Shown here one piece after another: positions 47,601 through 59,260 of a stretch of 64,000 nucleotides of DNA (within the stretch, counting starts at the first letter, position 1; every line of letters starts with the position of its first letter). The position numbers and the translations under genes are program-made. Source of the DNA: Himantopus leucocephalus (taxonomy: Eukaryota; Chordata; Aves; Charadriiformes; Recurvirostridae); the NCBI GenBank assembly GCA_003993805.1, contig RSEF01000001.1, positions 179,869,763 to 179,933,762 of the forward strand. The letters are read 5' to 3'. Under the pieces are notes generated by a model. That model searched no databases, was not told the origin of the DNA, and saw only the letters and a list, made by a program, of their open reading frames with translations.

Positions 47601-50576
47601 TATTATTTCTACTGTTAAAAGGAACTATAGGTATATCTACATATGCTAGGAGGAACAAGCAGCATACATTAGTGTTGATAATTGCTGTAATGTAATTTTC
47701 CTTAATCTGAGTTACTGTTGTCCTTCTACTCTTTATCTTGTCCCCCATCTGATGGAAAAGAGACTTCTCCCACCTCACACAAGACCTAGCAAAGATGATG
47801 GGCCTTGTACACCCTTAGTTTTCCTCATTGCAAAGATTCTGTAAATTTCAATTCCACAGTGCTGTACCGAGGTCTCAGGAAAGGGACCTGACTGCTGAGG
47901 ATCCCCATGGCTCATGAATGATGGGAACATACTGTATCCCGGAAAACCTCTACGAAGAACAGCTGAGACGATTATAAGGCCTATGTGTTCATCCCGTGAC
48001 AACTTTTTGTAGCTGTCTCAAAGGGCACTGTTGTAGAATCCCCTGACAGGAGACCAAGTTAGGGGGCTGCAGATTACAACAAATATTTATTGCAACATTT
48101 TTTACTGTTCAATTTGTTATTATTAATAGAATCAGGAATCAGCTATATGACCTGTTGTTGATGTCAGTGGATGCTCCTGGCCCTGGGCAGATGTGGCAGG
48201 CTCTTGTTGTCCTGAGTTCATCAGTTCTTGTGGATTCAACAGAACCACCAGTATCTGGAGCTTCAGTTTTTGGGACACTTTCACACTCTACCTCTCAGCA
48301 CATGTTTTTTTCCACCCTTCATCCTGCTGTTTTCTGGCATCTCTTTCTCCATCCACACCAGTGCAGTCCATTCTCACAAATTCACACCAAAGGGGCAAAA
48401 GCCCTTTTGTAGTAAGTAAGTAAAAGTAAAAACTCCTAGCTCACCTAGTAAGTGAAGGTAGTAATGTGAGTTGAATCTTACAGTATAAGAAATGAGAAAA
48501 TAATAAGAAATCAACATTTTTTTCCTGTTTTCTCTCAGATTAAAAAAATCTCATTGCAAAATTCTTTTGTCTTCATCATCTGGCCTATAGTGTTTGCTAT
48601 CCCCGTTTCTTTTGTTAAACATACGCTTAAAAACTATGTATTGTTTTTGGGTTGGTTCTGCAACACTTACTTGCAGGTGTCAGAGGGGATACTTGATAAT
48701 TGTTTATCTAAGCAGAATTTACAGGATTGGGCACTATGTCTTGAAATATATACTATGAAATATATGGATACACAAAATAGGCACATTAATATACAATTAT
48801 GTTATAATTGTGCAACCTTAACACTGTGTTAAAATAGGTTTCTTACATTTAGTGTGCGATATATTTGAGAAAACATATGGCACATAATCCTCTCCAAATG
48901 GTTTTAGAAATGAAAAGGTGTCCTCTATGAGCCTCTGCCACTGGGGAAGGGAATGTTTTCGCATTTCTCTGGATGCTGGAACCCCATGATGAGCAGATTT
49001 GCATAACAATTAACCTCTAAAAATAATTTATAACCTCCCCGATGAGAAATCAGCTTCAGGGTGGTTAAAAGGGGAGACATTCTTTATTAATGTGACTGTT
49101 TGTATAAAGGAGGCATCCAAGCAGTGTAGGCAATCCCTCAGAATGGGACGTAATACTTCCTATGCACTACAGACAGTGCAAAGTGGTGTTTTGCTTCCAT
49201 TTTCCCTGCAGAAGCACTAGTATCGCTCAAAAAAAAAAAAAAAAAAAAAAAAAANAAAGGAGAGAGAGAGAGAAAGTAAGTTCCTTCATTAGCAGAAACT
49301 CTCACCTAGCTTAATAAAGTATGTAAAAGATTAAACACTCCATTGGTTTTGTGCTCATGCAAAAGTGCGAGAATCCTCTTATTCCTTACAGCCCTTCCAC
49401 CATGCTGATGGAGATGTTCTGTTTTCACTTACTCTCTCCCTGGCTCAGGGGTGTCAACAAAGGAAAAGGCAAGGGCAGAGAGAAGCCATGAATAGGAGAA
49501 TTTGTACTTTACATGTGCTTGTAGTTTCACACAACCAGGGCTATTCCTGGGACAACACACTGCATCTGAAATTAAAAATCTCCCACAGAAGGAAACTAGT
49601 TTATTCAGTGACGTTTGTTCCATCTTGTACTCTGCTGTAGGGCTTTCCCTCACACCTTTCTCTTTGTTACTCAGAAGGCAAGATCCAAGGTACAATGAAG
49701 CCAACTGCCTTTCAGCCTTGTTGGAGTATGTGCTCACTTATTTATTGTGATAGATGTTGATAGAGTTCACGCTGCTTTGCAAAGCACGCCCCAAACATCT
49801 CATACTCTAATGAAACTGTTCTATACACAGATACTCCCACTGCTGTTTCCCTCTGGTGTGACCATCTACCTCCATTATCCAGCTTGGTGTGAGAAGACAT
49901 AGCTCTGTTTTCAGTATCTTGATGCTTGTCTCCTGTCAAACAACTTCCCAGAGAATCCTCCAAGTAGAAACAGCAAATGAAGCTTCTTCTGAGGTACAAA
50001 TGCACATCACAAACCAACAAACGTTGGCATTATTTTTCTGTTTTCTGAACATTGCAAAATTTTTGGCATCAGCAGTAGAGAGGTTAAGTAATAATAGTAA
50101 ATGATAATAATAAAAAACATTGACAAATCAGTTGCCCATTACTTTTGGCCTCAATGTTAGGAAATACTGGAAATTTCACAAGAAAGCCTGCCATGAGATT
50201 ACATTCCCCAATTTTGCAATCCCAAGTGGTTCAGATAAGCTTTGGACAATCAGCCAATACGTGGCTTACTTAGCTAGGTTAAGCCATTTGTGATGTTGAG
50301 GTTTATCCATTAAGCAGGATGTGAGTAATGGGAAGGGCTCCATCTAGCATTCTGACTGCTCGGCCAGTCTGCATGCTGCTCTCAGGAAAGGGCTTACTGG
50401 AGTCCCCAGGGGCTTACCGTTTCTCTGAAGTGTTTTGTAATATTTTGAAAACATTTTCAGTTTGGTATTTATGCCCCTACCAAGTTGTGCTCGCTTTTAT
50501 ATATTGTGTATATATATTATGTATACGTAACTATGCATAGAAATACCTTTCACAATATCTTGCAGCAATATCTTTC
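44643..50576. other. Non-coding stretch, no gene seen
   Basis: About 5.9 kb of unique sequence. It includes an (AT)n tract at 45180-45192, the poly(A)/(GA)n tract at 49229-49276, and a TA-rich patch near 50500-50525. Short frames only, none recognised. Confidence 0.55.
49229..49276. repeat. Poly(A)26 followed by (GA)n, with an ambiguous base
   Basis: Twenty-six A, a single n at 49255, three A, then about six GA units. The n probably marks an unresolved homopolymer length or a contig join. A LINE-type poly(A) tail is not supported because no element body precedes it. Confidence 0.9.
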
Positions 50577-50892
50577 ACTAGACCAGGTTGCTCAAAGCCC
50601 CATCCACCCTGACCTTGAACACTTCCAGTGAGGGGACATCCACAACTCCTCTGAGCAAGCTGTTCCAGTGTCTCACCACCCTTACGATAAAAAAACTTCT
50701 TCCTTATGTTCAATCTAAATCTACCCTCTTGCAGTTTAAAACTGTTATGTCTCTTGTACCGTTACTACAGGCTTTGACAAAAAGTCTCCATCTTTCTTAC
50801 AAGCCCCTTTTAGTTATTGAAAAGCCACAATAATGTGTCTCCAGAGCCTTCTCTTGTCCAGGCTGAACAACCCCGGTTCTCTGGGCTGTTCA
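50577..50892 (-). mobile_element. CR1 LINE internal fragment lacking its 3' tail
   Basis: Minus-strand CR1. On the plus strand it runs from 'ctagaccaggttgctcaaag' (50578) through 'gagcaagctgttccagtgtc' (50652-50671), 'tcaatctaaatctaccctc' (50710-50728) and 'aggctgaacaaccccgg' (50860-50876). Unlike the other CR1s here, it starts about 70 bp inside the usual 3' end with no 'attctatga' tail. Its 3' end has therefore been deleted or diverged beyond recognition. At the other side it stops in the hairpin at 50891-50919. It is non-coding. Confidence 0.92.
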
Positions 50893-50919
50893 CTGGATTT
50901 CAACATCTGAAATCCAGTG
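50891..50919. repeat. Perfect 12-bp inverted repeat with 5-base loop
   Basis: CACTGGATTTCA (50891-50902), loop acatc, TGAAATCCAGTG (50908-50919). It lies exactly at the 5' breakpoint of the minus-strand CR1 fragment. Confidence 0.95.
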
Positions 50920-53900
50920 CCATAATCTATAAAGATACTTTATTATTCTTCCTATTGGGGAGATATTTGACAAAATCAGATAACTTTTTAGCTAGAGAAA
51001 ATTAGTTCTGAGTCAAATGAAAACCAAATCAGTTATTCATGACATCTTTGTCTTGGTCTTATAATACAGGTATGTTCACCCATCTCGGTATTTCAACTGC
51101 TATAGAACAAAAAACCACACAGGTATTTTCAACTTCATGTTTCATTTTTATCTTGTGAGTCAACCTTGTAAATTAGGTTAAGTCATATTTTATTTAGGTG
51201 AATAACATCACAGTCCCAAGACTGCTCCCTCCTGTCACGGGACAAGAAAAACCCTGTCCATTACGTTCTAATTCACCACTCTTTCCTGCTGATTTCACTG
51301 CTTTCTTGAAATTCTTACTGGACTTACTTTTGGTTTGGGTGAGGAAGAAATAAATCCCTGCCTGTTTTCTTACTGTTTCAAACATCACCATAATTTTACC
51401 CTCATCGCTATGAAGCTTTATCACCGAAAGATAGTGCGCTAACCCAAGGCCTGTATCGGACACCTTTCTTCTATCAAGGAGACTGCAAGATACCCTTTTT
51501 GGCCATCAGTTCCATCTTTACCTTCTCATAACCTGCTGCAATACTTAAACTGAACAACAGTAAAGTTCATCAGTTTTGCTGTTCTTGAGAAATTTTTCTG
51601 GGTGGCAAAGGCCTGCAGAAAGGTTGTCTATTTCTGCTCTATGGCAAAATTATGTGGAAAAAGTAAATCACTGCAGAATCACATGGATGGATTTTGTATC
51701 CCCCTAGGCTTACACACACTGGGTGGTACTGAGTTTCAGAGGTAGCTCCCCCAAATCCTATGCCGCAGTAATCTTATTGCTCAGGCTTTATGAGGGAGAT
51801 GAGAGTTGTTATTTTCAATAAATATATGGCAAACATATATGATCTTGAAGCATTTTTTATTATCCTTAGAGACACTGACAAATAATTTTCCATCTCTGAG
51901 AGAACTGCCTAAAGGTGGCATCCTGAGAAGAAGACAGTGGAAGGTCTGGCTTTTTCTTGACCATGTAGCTAGACCTCCTACCAAATGACCACTTACCTAA
52001 CACTTCTAAGTGTAACCTCCCATTCAGAGTCACAGAATGCAATACTGTCTTTGAATCATCCAGAGTTCATAAATGTTCATGTCTAGAATTTGTGTTTGGA
52101 TTGACTAATTTCTGTCAGAAGTGCCATTTTGGCTTATGCTGTTTTAAACTTGGAAAAGCCAGACAGAAGTGTATACTTTATATTAATTAGGCCAGTGTCA
52201 AACACATTCTTAGTAGTGTAGATAACTGAAGACAATGAAAATAATTAAATCTCATACTTCAAGGCTTAACCATTTGCCAGCAGAGATCAAACAGGATCTC
52301 CCATCACTGTCACTGCACAGCTGGGGAGGGGGGCGTTTGCTCTCCTCTATATCACTGGGGCTTGGACCTGGATGAAGGCAAGAATATTGGAACAGAGCTC
52401 CGCTAAAACACTCCCAGGTGCCTTGGTAGGTGTCTTGGTCAATGTGGCCTAAGACTCGTCATTGGTTCTGGATAAGGAAGGGATCTTGCACCAGCTTGGG
52501 ACCATAATGGTGTTTGTAGCCTAGGCATGGTTAGCCATAAGGTTTATCCAGGTGTACTTTAGCCCTTCATTTCAAAGGCCTAGGATATTGGTGGTGACCT
52601 TGTCTCTATACATGGTACATAGCTGAAGTTCCTCAGAAGACTGCAGTATGACCTAAAACTCCAATGGGTTTGTTTCATGAAATCTGCGTGGGCCTTGATA
52701 CAACTCAGTATGAAACAGATCATCATAATCAATCTTGTGATTTCCATTAACCTTCCTTTCTAAGACATGTATGAGACTAGTGTTCATGCTTTTCTCTCAT
52801 TACTTTCACCAATTTTTTTGAAGCAACGACCACTATATTTTAAAAAATATAACCTCTGCCCCACATTCTGAAAGTCTGTTTAAAATGTGAAACTGCATTT
52901 CATTTTTAAGGGATTGAATAATGCCAGGTATAATTTGAAAGATTCATAACTTCAGGCTGATCACAAAAGGGCACTCTCCAGTCTTTTTAATCTTTTTCTC
53001 CTGATGTGTCTAATTAATGTAAAAGATTAATTCCTTTCTTTACATGGCCTCAGTTATTTAAGAAAATTGTTGCTTCTACAACCCTACCATTTATTCTCCC
53101 CTCTCCCCACTTCCCCAGTGCCCATTAGGTCTTACTGGACTCTCAGTGCAAGAAAGGAAGGAGAAAAAAACAATTAATTAAAAGAAAGAAAGGTAATGAA
53201 AATTAATTCAAGGCTGGTAATCCAATAACACTTCTCTTATCACAATACCTATTAAAATCTAGTTTAGGATATCAGTACTATAATTTTTAATCACAGCATA
53301 CTTGGGTTGCACGTGACTTCAGATTTGGCATGCAGACTGCTGCTTTGCTTAATCCAGAAGAAGTGTGGAATACATAAAAAGAAACAAGCTGAGGACAAAC
53401 TGGAGACTTTTCTTGTCAGAAGAAAGCACTTTTTTAGAGAATGTCTTATAAAACCTAACAAAAAAATGATTGAGTTGTGCCAGCCTGATGGCTTCTTAGC
53501 ATTGAAAAATTGACTGTACTCTCTACTTGAAACATTGTATGGATTCATGCTTGATGCACATGACCAATAATTTAAACAGTTATCAGGCCTTCCTGGCCAC
53601 AGGATTAGACGTGTCTGCCAAAGCAAATAATATGAGAAAAGAGGGACCAGGAAGTTCTGCCTATATTCTTTCTAGCTACAATATGTTTAGATTCTCAGGA
53701 ACCATGATTTTAGCAACTCTCGTACCAGCAAGAGCATCCTTCCAGTGCAGAACAATTGTGAGCTCGGTTGTTTGCCCTACAAACAGGGTAACGTTGCTCT
53801 ACCTTGTGACACAGTAAAACACAGACCTGATCTGAATTTGAGCTCTAATTTTTAGGTCAGCAGAGGCTGTGAGCAGTGCAGACAAGATTAATACCTCTCT

Positions 53901-56900
53901 GTATACTACGTGCCATTGTAAAAGCACTGTCAAAGGAAATATCAATTCTAAACCAGCTATACAGTACTGCATTCAACACACAATGGCCTAGAAAGTGTTA
54001 TAATAAAGTTTGCATCTTGGTTTCTGTTGCTTTACCGATTGTGATTGTTAATAGCTATCTGAAATTGATTTCAAGAAGAATATTTCTATGCTTCTGCTCA
54101 AGGGTGTTGTTAGAGAGGTTCAGGTCAGCCGCCCTGGAAGGGGAACCATAAACCTTGCTCAAGCGCTTGAAATGAAATGTTTCTGTTAACTCAGCTAATA
54201 AACAGCTGAAGTGAGAGTCTTTAAACCAGTCTTCCTTTTGATCGTGTACGGAAGGAAGAATAATGACACACACTTGAAGAAATGTAGCTCAGGAGACTTG
54301 AAATCATGTACATTTAGTGCTGATGATCTCGTTTGGATCACTGGGCAGCCATTATGCTCGCTGGACATCGTCAGTTCAGGGCCTCTTGAAGTGACGGGCA
54401 GACTGGCACTGAAAACAGACGCAAAAGCCTGAGCACTCTGTAGGAAACCCTCCACAGGCAGAGGGGACTGAAGGAGCATTTTGGAAAGCACGAAGCGGCC
54501 CCCACGTATGAGTGCAACTTTCTCCTCAGCAGGAAAGATGAGGATGCTCAGGTGAGAACAGACGCCTGAGGGTGAGGCAGACTTGTCATCTCAGGGCTCT
54601 TTGCTGCAGCTGGTGAATCCGTCGCTGGAGAAAGCAGGCTGCTCCCGTCTTTGCCTTGCTGTGAGACGGGTGCCGGGGCTGACGCATCTCTGCTGGCATA
54701 CACGGAAACGCAGTGCATGGCTTCCCAACTGTACTACTCTGAGATCATCACCGGACCTCCTCCGGCTTCCCACAGAGCTGGATGTGTGCAGCTGCACCAG
54801 AAAGCCTTTGACAGCTGCTAGGGAGAGCCAGTGCCCTCCTCTCCATCCCTTCCCAGAGCCCCCGGATAAACAGCAAGATCTGGCCCTGAATAGCACCGGC
54901 TGCCTTGTCTGCTGGATCGAACTGGAGAGTAGGAAATGAGAATTTGGGCAAACTGTAAGCTTGTAAGTAGCAATACGTCCCTTCTCCATCACACGCTTCC
55001 ATGGGGGTTTCAAAGGTATATATGTATAATACTGGTACATGCAGCAGCACTGTCATCCTACACAGCTGAAGTGCTGAGCCAAAGGGAAAATTATACGCTG
55101 TTACTCAATCTTTATAGGAAGATTTGTACATGTAAAGCAGCTAGGTGGCAGCTGTTGAGATGGACTTGGGAAAATGTGCCCTAGCTTGAATTTGGATCCT
55201 TGGCTTAATACTCTGCAGCTCTGCAGACCTGCCAGACCTCCTCTTTTCCCAAACAATGGTCCAAATGTCTACCCAAATTCCACATTATTTATTACTATTT
55301 AGTAGAGGAGATCAGCTATCTGCTAGTGAAAAGAAGAAATCCCAGTTCTTCAGTACCTTCTGCAGGGGACTTGAAATCTTTGAGAGGTTTTCAGGGGTTT
55401 ACTCCTCATACCCTTTCACATAGGGAGGAAAATCAAAAGCAAGCTAATTCTTCTGATCTCAGCCAGTCAGATATTGAAAAGAAAGTTAGCAAGCACCTGG
55501 CTGCAGCTGGACTGGAGTTTTCTGAAGACAAAACTCAGCCAACCCTATTTGGAATCAGATGCTGCTCCAGCAAAAGCTGTCCTGCCAGTGCTGCTGGCAT
55601 GAAATACACAGTGCTGCATTTAATGTCAGGGATATGGTGGAGAATGTCACACATTTTCCTGCTAAAAACATTGCAATTTTGGAAGCTACATAAAAACGTA
55701 AAGATTAAGGTGAATACATTTCACAAAGCTCTGTTCTGTTGGAAAATCTAGACTGCTAGTCTTACTAACCTCCTTTTTATGTGGGAGAGTATACAAATCA
55801 CGGCACGTGTTTCACCTGATGCAGAGGTATTTGATGTATTGTTCCACAGAATGGTATGGAAATGAAAATCCTTTAGCATAAAAGGTACTTAGTATTCTTA
55901 GTATTCATGGTTTTCCTATTCCTCTAGTGCTTGAAGATAAAATGCTACCGAGTGATAAAGAGGAAGCTGGATATTCATGAGAGTGCAGAAGAAATTTTTC
56001 TGCCACCTCACTTATCTGACAGACCATGTTTCCCACTGTTGGTGAAGTAAGGCAACTCTGACTGCCTTAGGTCCTAAAGTTGTTGTAGTTGCCTTACAGT
56101 GAAGACAGGATAAGGTCTCAAACAGCTAAGGAGTCCATCTGCATGAAAAGGGACAGTCTGCACTAAATTCTTATCAGGCAAAAAACTCTGACTTCAAAAT
56201 CAGTAAGTCCATTTACACTATGAATATGATCTCTTATGCCTTAATGAGCAGCAAGCCCTGCCTCACTGTGGGAAAACTACCACAGTTTTGTTTCAGGCGC
56301 AAGTTCCTACTGAGACCACAATAAAATCAGATTTGAAGTACTACAGCTTCAGAAGCAGTGGAGTCCGTACTGACTATGGGAAACACACAAGTCTGAACTA
56401 CTAGTATGATGGAGAGAAATTTGGTCCAACAGAAGTACTTTATAAGTAAAGCATCCCTGAAGAGAGCACAAGGGGATTTTAAGCTGACATTAACTAATTT
56501 TATTTTGGAATCTTGCATTTGGAAATGTTTTTAAATGTTTCATTGATCAATTATACCCCAACAAATTCAAAGTTCTGATATAACAACTTAATCCTAAATT
56601 GTTGCAGCAGCCCTGTAATAAAGGTGTAGGCTTAAAACAGTGACATAGCAGTAGCTGGACACTCTATGTGCCATTTAATTTCACGTAGAATCCTTATTTC
56701 TCAGCCTTTTTTGAAAGATTTCGATCTTCCTGTTTCTTGCCTGTATTATACTGTCTTCCAGAGCACAGTTTAAAATTTAATGCATTAATAAACGCCATCA
56801 ATAAAAACATCCTGATAATTCACATTAGGTGCCATGAATAATTATAAAATCAATCATCAAAATGATCTTCCCTAAAATTACGCATTTTTCCTTTTCATTG

Positions 56901-58939
56901 CATCATTAATTTGAGGCCTAATCCTGTATACTTTGGCCTTCCAATGCTCCTGCTGATGTCAAGCAGAGCCTCATTAAATTCAGATGTTCCGCCCTGCTGG
57001 TTCGAATTCCAGCTTCAGAGCCTAATTTTTCAGACTTCCTCTCTGTTTCTTAAGAAAGTCTGAGGAAACCTAGTTTACATCATCTAACTCACAAAAAAAA
57101 TTCTTGCAGATTTTTTATCTGGACAAAACTCACTGGTCTCAGTTAGAGTTGCTGATTCTGGGAAATGTCTCTTCATGAGCAGCTCTGGGGCAACAGGGAG
57201 CAGATGTGTCTTTTTTCACCAATATTGCATTCTGCTATTAGTAAAGGTATATGGTGAAATGACGGCCATCTGTGTAGAAGCAATTTTTTGAAAAAGCTGA
57301 ATATATTTCAAGATACTTCCTCGCTACGTTGCTGCAGACACATGAGTCTTTGTTCAGAATCGTCACATTCAGCAAGGACCAACACAGCACGTGTCACATG
57401 GAAATTTTGAATTCCCAATTATCTTCCTCATTTAAAATGACTTGCTTTTGGCCTTTTCCTCGGGGGAGAGGGAGGGGAATAGATGAAGAAACTCTTTCAT
57501 TTTATGCAGTGCACTTTCCCTCCCTGATAGAGTGGAAAGTTGGTACCATCCCAGGTTTCTCCTGGCAGTTTCAGTAAATAGACCTATGGGCCTCATTGAC
57601 CACTATGTTAAAGGATCTTCTATGGTTCCCGCTCACTGATTAACTATTTTCCCTGCCCTTAAGTTGCTCTCTGTGTAGCATCAAACCATCCATTGCTTTA
57701 AAGCTGAAAGAAGAGGTACTGGCAAGTCAAAGATATGCCTCAGAAGTTCATTATTTAGGTAGATGGGTATTTTATTTATTTTTGTCAACAAGAACTTCCT
57801 AAGAATTCTTTTAAATTATTGTATAGATGGATTGGAGGGCCCTAATCCTCCATCATAATTTAGTGCCTATGCTGCTCTCACCCATCCTGCCTCTGGAGCG
57901 CTATTAGCAGTGTTACCCTTCCTTACAAAAAAACTCATGTAATGTTTTGTTCACCACTCCACAGGGAAACACCAGCAGATTTTTGGACTTGCTTTATATT
58001 ACAGATGACTTCATCTGACTCGAGAGCTGCACTGAAGTCTGCACACATGAGCATGCATGCCAGGAAACCAAAAGAGTCTCTCAAAGAAATGCAGAAAAAA
58101 AGCATGCAGCTCCCTGCACTGTTTTACTGAATACCTCTGTGACTTCGTGACTTTTGCATTATGATAGACATCCTCACTCCTATTGATAAAGACTATTCTG
58201 GCCAACAATGGTGAATTAAATGTAAGCCTATACAAGAATAACTATGCTGCTTTTTATACAGAAAGAATCCAACAAAAAATCCATTCTTCATTTGCTTATG
58301 GGTAGGACTCATAAATAATGTGAGTTTAGTCATTGATTTAGAAAAGACGTATTTCTCCTCAATATTATGAAAATGTCATTTTCTGGATTTTGATATATGA
58401 TGGTTGGTATATTTCAGCAAGAAAGACTGAGGCCATATTTCTTTAGTGGTTTTCTAGATATGATTTCAATGATTTAACTGAGTTTGAATCCCCATTCCTG
58501 GCACATATGCTAGGTTTTTTGACTTCTCAAGGTGGTTCTGCACCTGTATGTCTCAAGAATAAGACTGGCTGTAATAAAATTTGTATCTTCCAGAATTCAA
58601 GAAATATCCATTTTTTACTATGTGGATATCATCATAAAAAATAGTTTCTAGTGAACCTTGTCTTGTGTTACAAAAGTATTAATTCTTCAGTACTGAGGCT
58701 GATTTTACCAGCTTACTGTGCCACATTAAGTGTCTGCTCTTGCTTGTTCAGCTTGTCTTGTAGCTGGCCAGATTCACTGCTTTTACCTGCCCTTCCATCT
58801 GTCTGGACATTTATAAATGTTAATCATGACAGTCCTGTGCTCTGTATCTTCTGTGACTAAACAGAGAAACATACCTGGCCGAGCTGTCAGACTGCCACAC
58901 TCACACATATATTCTATGAAAAATTACACCATAAAATAC
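50920..58939. other. Non-coding stretch, no gene seen
   Basis: About 8 kb without a recognisable gene. The GC-richer block at 54300-54960 holds overlapping frames of 118-149 codons on opposite strands. The frame at 55326-55751 (141 codons, plus) starts in a hydrophilic Ser/Lys-rich stretch. None has a recognisable domain, and mutual overlap on both strands argues against coding. The part near 56930-56960 ('gaggcctaatcctgta') resembles an old amniote repeat. Confidence 0.5.
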
Positions 58940-59260
58940 GCTTTTATTTTTTTTAATCCTTCTAGGACACCACACGGGTCATCAGACATCTTCATGACTG
59001 TGCCAAATGTAAGATCCTTTATGGATGTATTCCCTATTTTAGTTATCTTCTCTAATTTTTTCAGCTGCTTCTCTTGTAACTACAATAAAATGAACACCAG
59101 TATGTTNTGCTTTTATTTTTTTTAATCCTTCTAGGACACCACACGGGTCGTCAGACATCTTCATGACTGTGCCAAATGTAAGATCCTTTATTTTAGTTAT
59201 CTTCTCTAATTTTTTCAGCTGCTTCTCTTGTAACTACAATAAAATGAACACCAGTATGTT
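58940..59260. repeat. Near-identical duplication across a single n, with a 15-bp indel
   Basis: The left copy (58940-59106, 167 bp) and right copy (59109-59260, 152 bp) are the same sequence. The differences are one substitution (gggtcatcag versus gggtcgtcag) and a 15-bp segment (tggatgtattcccta) missing from the right copy after 'gatccttta'. A single n at 59107 sits at the join. This looks like two alleles joined as a false tandem duplication. Confidence 0.95.

Noticed and set aside
49229..49276. Poly(A)26 as the tail of a processed pseudogene or LINE.
   Set aside because: The preceding sequence shows no mRNA-like frame, polyadenylation signal or element body.
55326..55751. 141-codon plus-strand frame considered as a gene.
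   Set aside because: No domain, no splice or promoter context, and length within what chance can give. Recorded only as part of the non-coding stretch.
56985..57020. 'ggttcgaattcc' resembling a tRNA T-arm / pol III B box.
   Set aside because: It has one extra base relative to the T-loop consensus, and no acceptor, D-arm or anticodon structure can be drawn upstream. No A box is at the right distance.
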